From assembly GCF_015910445.1 (NCBI RefSeq), contig NZ_CP048882.1, forward strand, positions 4,464,001 to 4,528,000: a stretch of DNA of 64,000 nt. Reading direction: 5' to 3'. The notes beneath the pieces are model-generated. The model was not told the origin of the DNA and did not search any database. It saw only the letters and a program-made list of their open reading frames with translations. The translations under genes were made by a program, and so were the position numbers. Origin of the DNA: Streptomyces bathyalis (GTDB lineage: Bacteria > Actinomycetota > Actinomycetes > Streptomycetales > Streptomycetaceae). This document shows, piece after piece, positions 60,495 to 64,000 of this stretch (position 1 is its first letter; the number at the start of each line of letters is the position of its first letter).

Positions 60495-60644
60495 TCAGGG
60501 TATGTGCTCGTCCCTGTTGTCATTGATCTGGACGCTGTGTGCGCTCGTCACGTCGGACGGCGAAGTTCCGGCGGCCACCGCTGGAGAGACTGCTCCTGCT
60601 ACGAGTAACGAGCAAATGATGAGCGTTCTCAGAACTTTGGGCAT
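60495..60644 (-). CDS. 49-aa secreted peptide with TTA codon
   Basis: Minus strand, ATG at 60644 with AGGGAG four bases upstream, TGA at 60497-60495. The product begins MPKVLRTLIICSLLVAGAVS and continues PAVAAGTSPSDV, a clear signal peptide with an AVAA-G cleavage site. About 24 mature residues follow, rich in Ser, Asp and Asn, ending NRDEHIP. Codon 13 is TTA (60608-60606), so translation should need the bldA tRNA. Third-position GC is lower than in neighbours. It follows afsS on the same strand, ahead of a strong terminator. I do not recognise a family. Confidence 0.6.
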   Translation of the reverse strand: MPKVLRTLIICSLLVAGAVSPAVAAGTSPSDVTSAHSVQINDNRDEHIP

Positions 60645-60739
60645 TTCTCTCCCTGGTAGATGAGTGGTCGGTGTAGTCGCGAACTGCCGGCAACTTCAGG
60701 ATTCCCCCTGGGCCGACGCTCAAGCAGCGGGCCCGGCGG

Positions 60740-60764
60740 CAGCGGCGCCCCCTCCGCGCCGCTG
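60740..60764 (-). terminator. terminator after afsS
   Basis: CAGCGGCGC / GCGCCGCTG, a 9-bp stem with a 7-base loop, 35 bases past the afsS stop. Confidence 0.6.
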
Positions 60765-60798
60765 ACGCCAAGCCCGCCGTATCCCCCGTGAAAATGGC

Positions 60799-61023
60799 CT
60801 ACTTGCCGTCGTCCGCGGCTTCCTTCGACTGTGCCGCCTCAGGGCCGATGGGCGTGTGCTCGTCCATCGGGACCAAGGCGCCGTCGTCGTCGGCCTCGGG
60901 GAGGATGGGCGTGTGCTCGTCCATCACCTCGACGCCGCTGCGGTCGTCCTTCTCGTCGTCGGTACGGGCGGTCCGGAATTCCTTCTCGAAGTCCTCAACG
61001 GTGGACTGCGTTGTCTCGCTCAT
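60799..61023 (-). CDS. afsS: AfsS-like small regulatory protein
   Basis: 74 aa, ATG 61023 with AGGAG seven bases upstream. Acidic and mostly disordered. It carries two copies of MDEHTPI (residues 34-40 and 53-59), corresponding to the duplicated D-x-H-x-P-type repeats that I recall as diagnostic of AfsS. It lies directly downstream of afsR on the same strand with 217 bases between, as in S. coelicolor. AfsS raises antibiotic production when activated by AfsR; its molecular action is unknown. Confidence 0.85.
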   Translation of the reverse strand: MSETTQSTVEDFEKEFRTARTDDEKDDRSGVEVMDEHTPILPEADDDGALVPMDEHTPIGPEAAQSKEAADDGK

Positions 61024-61191
61024 GGCCGAACTCCTGTGCTTTGGTGGCCGATTGTGCTGACGCGCCCGCCCAGCGACTCCCCCGTGGGTCGCCGGGCGGG
61101 CTTTGGGCCGCTCACCATAGCCGGATTGCGGCCTCCCCCCAGATCCGCCTGCCCCCCGACGCGACGGATCGATGCAGTAACCATGCCGAGC

Positions 61192-61224
61192 CGCGATAAA
61201 CGATCGATGAACGTCCGATAAGTG
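61192..61224 (-). promoter_or_regulatory. AfsR-box-like direct repeats at the afsS promoter
   Basis: Three adjacent 11-bp units on the minus strand: CACTTATCGGA, CGTTCATCGAT and CGTTTATCGCG. The last two share 8 of 11 bases. They end about 170 bases before the afsS start. Spacing and GTTCATC core fit the AfsR/PhoP direct-repeat sites known at afsS promoters. Confidence 0.65.
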
Positions 61225-61240
61225 AGCCCGTGCAGGAGGT

Positions 61241-64000
61241 TTACGCAGCTGGGGCCGGCGTCAGCAGACCGCGTACCTCTTCGGCGTCCGACGCTCCCAT
61301 GTCGTCGAAGACGGCAAGCGCGTCCTTCCAGCACACGCGTCCCCGGTCGTGCTGACCCAGCGCCACCAGCGCCCGGCCCAGCACCGTGAGCATCCTGCCG
61401 CGCATCCACTCACCGCCGATACCCCGCAGCGCAAGCGCCTGCTCCGCGTGTGCCGCTGCCTGCCCCGGGCGGCCGGCCGCCAAGTGGGCCTCTGCCATGC
61501 GGAAGTGGGAGACGCCTTCCCAAAGTGGCTGCCTGGTCTCACGAAAGAGTGCGACGGCCTTGGTCAGCTGCTCGAGTCCTTCCGGAATGCGGTTGGCCCG
61601 TGTGAGAGCCCGCCCGAGGGCGTACCTCCCGTTGGCCATTCGCATCCTGTGGTCGAGGCTCTCGTAGATCTCCAGTCCCTGCCACGCCAGCTCGACCGCG
61701 CGGTCCGTACGCCGCAGCGCCAGGTTGATGTGCGAGAGGTTGCTCAAGGCGCTTGCTTCGCTGGGTCGGTTGCCGTCCGCGCGGAAGGCGTCGATCGCGC
61801 GCAGCAGATACGCCTCTCCGTCGGTGTAGCGACCCTGGCAATTGGCGATGATTCCGCGCTGGTTCAAGGACCAGCAGGTCGTCAGCGTGTCCTCCGCGAT
61901 CTCGGCGAGACGGGCGGCCTGCTGGGCTGTCTTGTCCGCCTGATCGAAGCGGCCCGAGACGATGTGCGTGTGCGTCAGCATGGACTGGACCCTGGCCTCG
62001 GCCAGGGCGTCGTCGGCGCTATGGGCCGCGTCACGTACGACGGCGGCGGCACGTTCGTAACGCAGGGAGTGGACACCGGAGTCGGCGCAGTCCTTCACGG
62101 CGATCAGCAGATCGGCGGCATGGCGCAGCATGCCTCGTTCCGCCGCCTGATGCACGCAGGAGAGCACGCAGTCGGCCTCGGAGAAGAGCCAGCCGAGTGC
62201 CTCGTCTCTGCTCTCGAAGACCATGCCGTCGGCGAGCGGTTGCATGAGGTGGTCCAGAGCCCGCTCACCCGGCCGTTCGAGGGCGAAGACCTTCGAGGCA
62301 GTGGCGAGGTAGAAGTCCAGCAGCCTGGAGAAGGCCGCTTCCCGTTCCGACGGGGGCTGTTCGTCGCGCTCGGCGCAAGCGCGGGCGAAGAGCCGTACCA
62401 GGTCGTGGAAGCGGTAGCGGCCGGGCGCGGCCGACTCCAGCAGGGACGCGTCGACGAGCGACTCCAGCAGGGACTCGGTCGTCCCGGCCGGACGGTCGAG
62501 GAGCGCCGCCGCGGCCTGGAGGGAGATGTCGGGGCCGTCGGCAAGGCCCAACAGGCGGAAGCTGCGGGCCTGTTCGGCGTCGAGCTGTCCGTAGCCGAGT
62601 TCGAAGGTGGCCTTCACCGCCTGGTCGCCGACCTGGAGTTCATCAAGGCGCCGGTGTTCGTCGGCGAGCTTCTCGGCGAGGATGCCGACCGTCCAGGTAC
62701 GGCGGGAGGCAAGCCGCGCCGCAGCGATACGGATGGCCAGCGGGAGGAATCCGCAGGCACCGACCACGGCCATGGCCGCCTGCCGCTCCGCGGTGACACG
62801 CTCCTCGCCGACGATGCGCGTGAAGAGCGTCATCGCCTCCTCGGGGCTCATCACATCGAGGTCGATGAGCTGTGCTCCGGCCAGATCGACCATGCGGAAG
62901 CGGCTCGTGACCAGTGCCGCGCAGCCGGCCGCCCCTGCGAGCAGAGGCCGGACCTGCGCCGCGTCCCGCGCGTTGTCCAAGAAGGTCAGCACACGGCGGC
63001 CCGAGAGAAGTGACCGGAAGAGCGCGGACCTCTCCTCGACCCCTTCCGGGATGCCGGTGTCGTCCACACCGAGTGAGCGCAGGAACGCCCCCAGCACCGC
63101 CTGCGGTTCGGACGCCGAAGGGCCCGCACCCTGGAGGTCCACGTAGAGCTGGCCGTCCGGGAAGTACTCGGCCGCGGCGTGGGCGACGTGCACTGCGAGC
63201 GTCGTCTTGCCGACCCCGCCGATGCCCGCCACGGCGGAGACCGCCATCACCGTGCCCTCCGCCTGGGCGAGTTGGTCCTTCAGCTCGGCGACGAACGCTT
63301 CGCGGCCCGTGAAGTCCGCGACGGTGGCGGGAAGTTGAGCGGGCTGTGCGGGCTGGGCCGTGGCAGGGCCCGCCGGTTCGTCGGGAGCGAGGGCGAGACT
63401 GTCGTCGGCCTCCAGGATGCGCTGGTGGAGCGCGATGAGCTCGGCGCAGGGATCGACGCCGAGTTCGTCCGCGAGCATCCGCCGCGTGTCGGCGAAGACA
63501 GCGAGTGCCTCGGCCTGCCTGCCGCTGCGGTAGAGCGCCAGCATCAGCAGCTCCCGCAGCCGCTCCCGCAACGGGTGCGCGGCTGTCAGAGCTGTCAGTT
63601 CAATGACTGCCTCGGTGTGACAGCCCAGTTGGAGTCCCAGGTCAAGGCTGTGTTCCTGGAGGGAGAGCTGCCACTCGGTCAGGCGGCTGCGGTGCCGCTC
63701 CGCGAAGGGGCCCGGCACATGGGCCAGGGCCTCACCGCTCCACTGGGTGAGCGCCGCGGTGTAGCTCTCGTGCGCGCCCGGCCGGTCGCCGCTCGCCGCG
63801 GACTTCTCCGCATCCGAGACATGTGCGGTGGCCACGTCGAGGTCCAGGACGACCTCGGAGTACGCACGACCCGGCCGGATCGCGTATCCGCCGGACTCGC
63901 TGACCATCAGCTCCGCGTCGTCGCCCAGAGCCTTGCGGATGCGGGACGCGTACGTGCGCAGCGCGGCCTTCGCCTGGTCCGGGGGCTCCTCGCCCCAGAT
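61241..64000 (-). CDS. afsR: AfsR, SARP-type regulator with NB-ARC and TPR domains (5' end beyond window)
   Basis: 919 residues are visible; roughly 70 N-terminal residues are missing at the right edge. The window opens inside the OmpR-like DNA-binding domain (IWGEEPPDQAKAALRTYASR). A bacterial activation domain follows (about fragment residues 50-195), then an NB-ARC ATPase with P-loop GIGGVGKTT (about 259-267) and the TSRFR and LPLAIRIAA motifs, then TPR-like repeats to the C-terminus. Phosphorylated by AfsK, it binds and activates afsS. Its transcript reads toward afsS; stop TAA at 61243-61241. Confidence 0.95.
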   Translation of the reverse strand: MWGEEPPDQAKAALRTYASRIRKALGDDAELMVSESGGYAIRPGRAYSEVVLDLDVATAHVSDAEKSAASGDRPGAHESYTAALTQWSGEALAHVPGPFAERHRSRLTEWQLSLQEHSLDLGLQLGCHTEAVIELTALTAAHPLRERLRELLMLALYRSGRQAEALAVFADTRRMLADELGVDPCAELIALHQRILEADDSLALAPDEPAGPATAQPAQPAQLPATVADFTGREAFVAELKDQLAQAEGTVMAVSAVAGIGGVGKTTLAVHVAHAAAEYFPDGQLYVDLQGAGPSASEPQAVLGAFLRSLGVDDTGIPEGVEERSALFRSLLSGRRVLTFLDNARDAAQVRPLLAGAAGCAALVTSRFRMVDLAGAQLIDLDVMSPEEAMTLFTRIVGEERVTAERQAAMAVVGACGFLPLAIRIAAARLASRRTWTVGILAEKLADEHRRLDELQVGDQAVKATFELGYGQLDAEQARSFRLLGLADGPDISLQAAAALLDRPAGTTESLLESLVDASLLESAAPGRYRFHDLVRLFARACAERDEQPPSEREAAFSRLLDFYLATASKVFALERPGERALDHLMQPLADGMVFESRDEALGWLFSEADCVLSCVHQAAERGMLRHAADLLIAVKDCADSGVHSLRYERAAAVVRDAAHSADDALAEARVQSMLTHTHIVSGRFDQADKTAQQAARLAEIAEDTLTTCWSLNQRGIIANCQGRYTDGEAYLLRAIDAFRADGNRPSEASALSNLSHINLALRRTDRAVELAWQGLEIYESLDHRMRMANGRYALGRALTRANRIPEGLEQLTKAVALFRETRQPLWEGVSHFRMAEAHLAAGRPGQAAAHAEQALALRGIGGEWMRGRMLTVLGRALVALGQHDRGRVCWKDALAVFDDMGASDAEEVRGLLTPAPAA

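Noticed and set aside
54511..64000. afsK/afsR region as a biosynthetic gene cluster
   Set aside because: These are global regulators; no biosynthetic enzymes adjoin them inside the window.

Overview
The window is high-GC actinomycete DNA and almost certainly comes from Streptomyces or a close relative. GTG starts, GTGA/ATGA start-stop overlaps, strong G/C bias at third codon positions and recognisable Streptomyces regulators (afsK, afsR, afsS, desR, an NsdA-like protein, an SCO4402-family protein) all point there. From memory, the order serC ... citrate synthase/pdxH ... SIS/desR ... SCO4402/purU ... sigma/anti-sigma/STAS ... afsK-afsS-afsR matches the S. coelicolor stretch around SCO4366-SCO4426, so most of the window is core chromosome with accessory insertions.

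Layout. 1-9.9 kb: a truncated ABM monooxygenase, small membrane and ribbon-helix-helix proteins, a MarR-MFS pair, thpR, a 29-aa membrane peptide, an aldo/keto reductase, a membrane-anchored beta-propeller, serC, and a divergent pair of DUF1990-like genes. 10-13 kb: a large FAD/Fe-S oxidase. 13.1-23.9 kb: an eight-gene, tightly coupled operon (TIGR03084 protein, AtuA/DUF1446, carboxylase beta and alpha, acyl-CoA dehydrogenase, acyl-CoA ligase, enoyl-CoA hydratase, TetR). It looks like a pathway for a branched or terpenoid acid, with a 14-bp palindrome ahead of it as the probable TetR operator. 24-27 kb: a solute symporter, a decayed UvrA-like ABC gene and a double-headed MerR regulator. 27-33.5 kb: VOC protein, citrate synthase, pdxH, a short minus-strand transcription unit whose leader matches the 16S rRNA 3' tail, a PAS sensor, a SIS protein and a DtxR regulator.

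34-46.6 kb: alpha/beta hydrolase behind an SOS-like box, NsdA-like regulator, proline/glutamine-rich membrane protein, orphan amino-acid-type binding lipoprotein, SCO4402-family protein, purU, ECF sigma factor with a zinc anti-sigma fused to a mycothiol-isomerase-like domain, STAS protein, HATPase protein and esterase. 46.6-53.9 kb: two GlxA/AraC regulators with homologous 70-bp divergent control regions but different partners (MFS, NAD(P)H oxidoreductase). Between them lies a decayed IS5-type element that brackets a ridA gene. A flavin monooxygenase and a TetR regulator follow. 54.5-64 kb: the afsK-afsS-afsR antibiotic-regulatory locus. It is interrupted by a complete IS481-family element and contains an apparently unrecorded 49-aa secreted peptide gene with a TTA codon.

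How it works together. The right end is a global control locus: AfsK phosphorylates AfsR, and AfsR activates afsS. The 11-bp repeats expected of an AfsR box lie between afsR and afsS. Elsewhere the window is mainly central metabolism (serC, citrate synthase, pdxH, purU), one catabolic operon and several regulator-target pairs. I see no rRNA, tRNA or CRISPR array and no polyketide or peptide synthetase.
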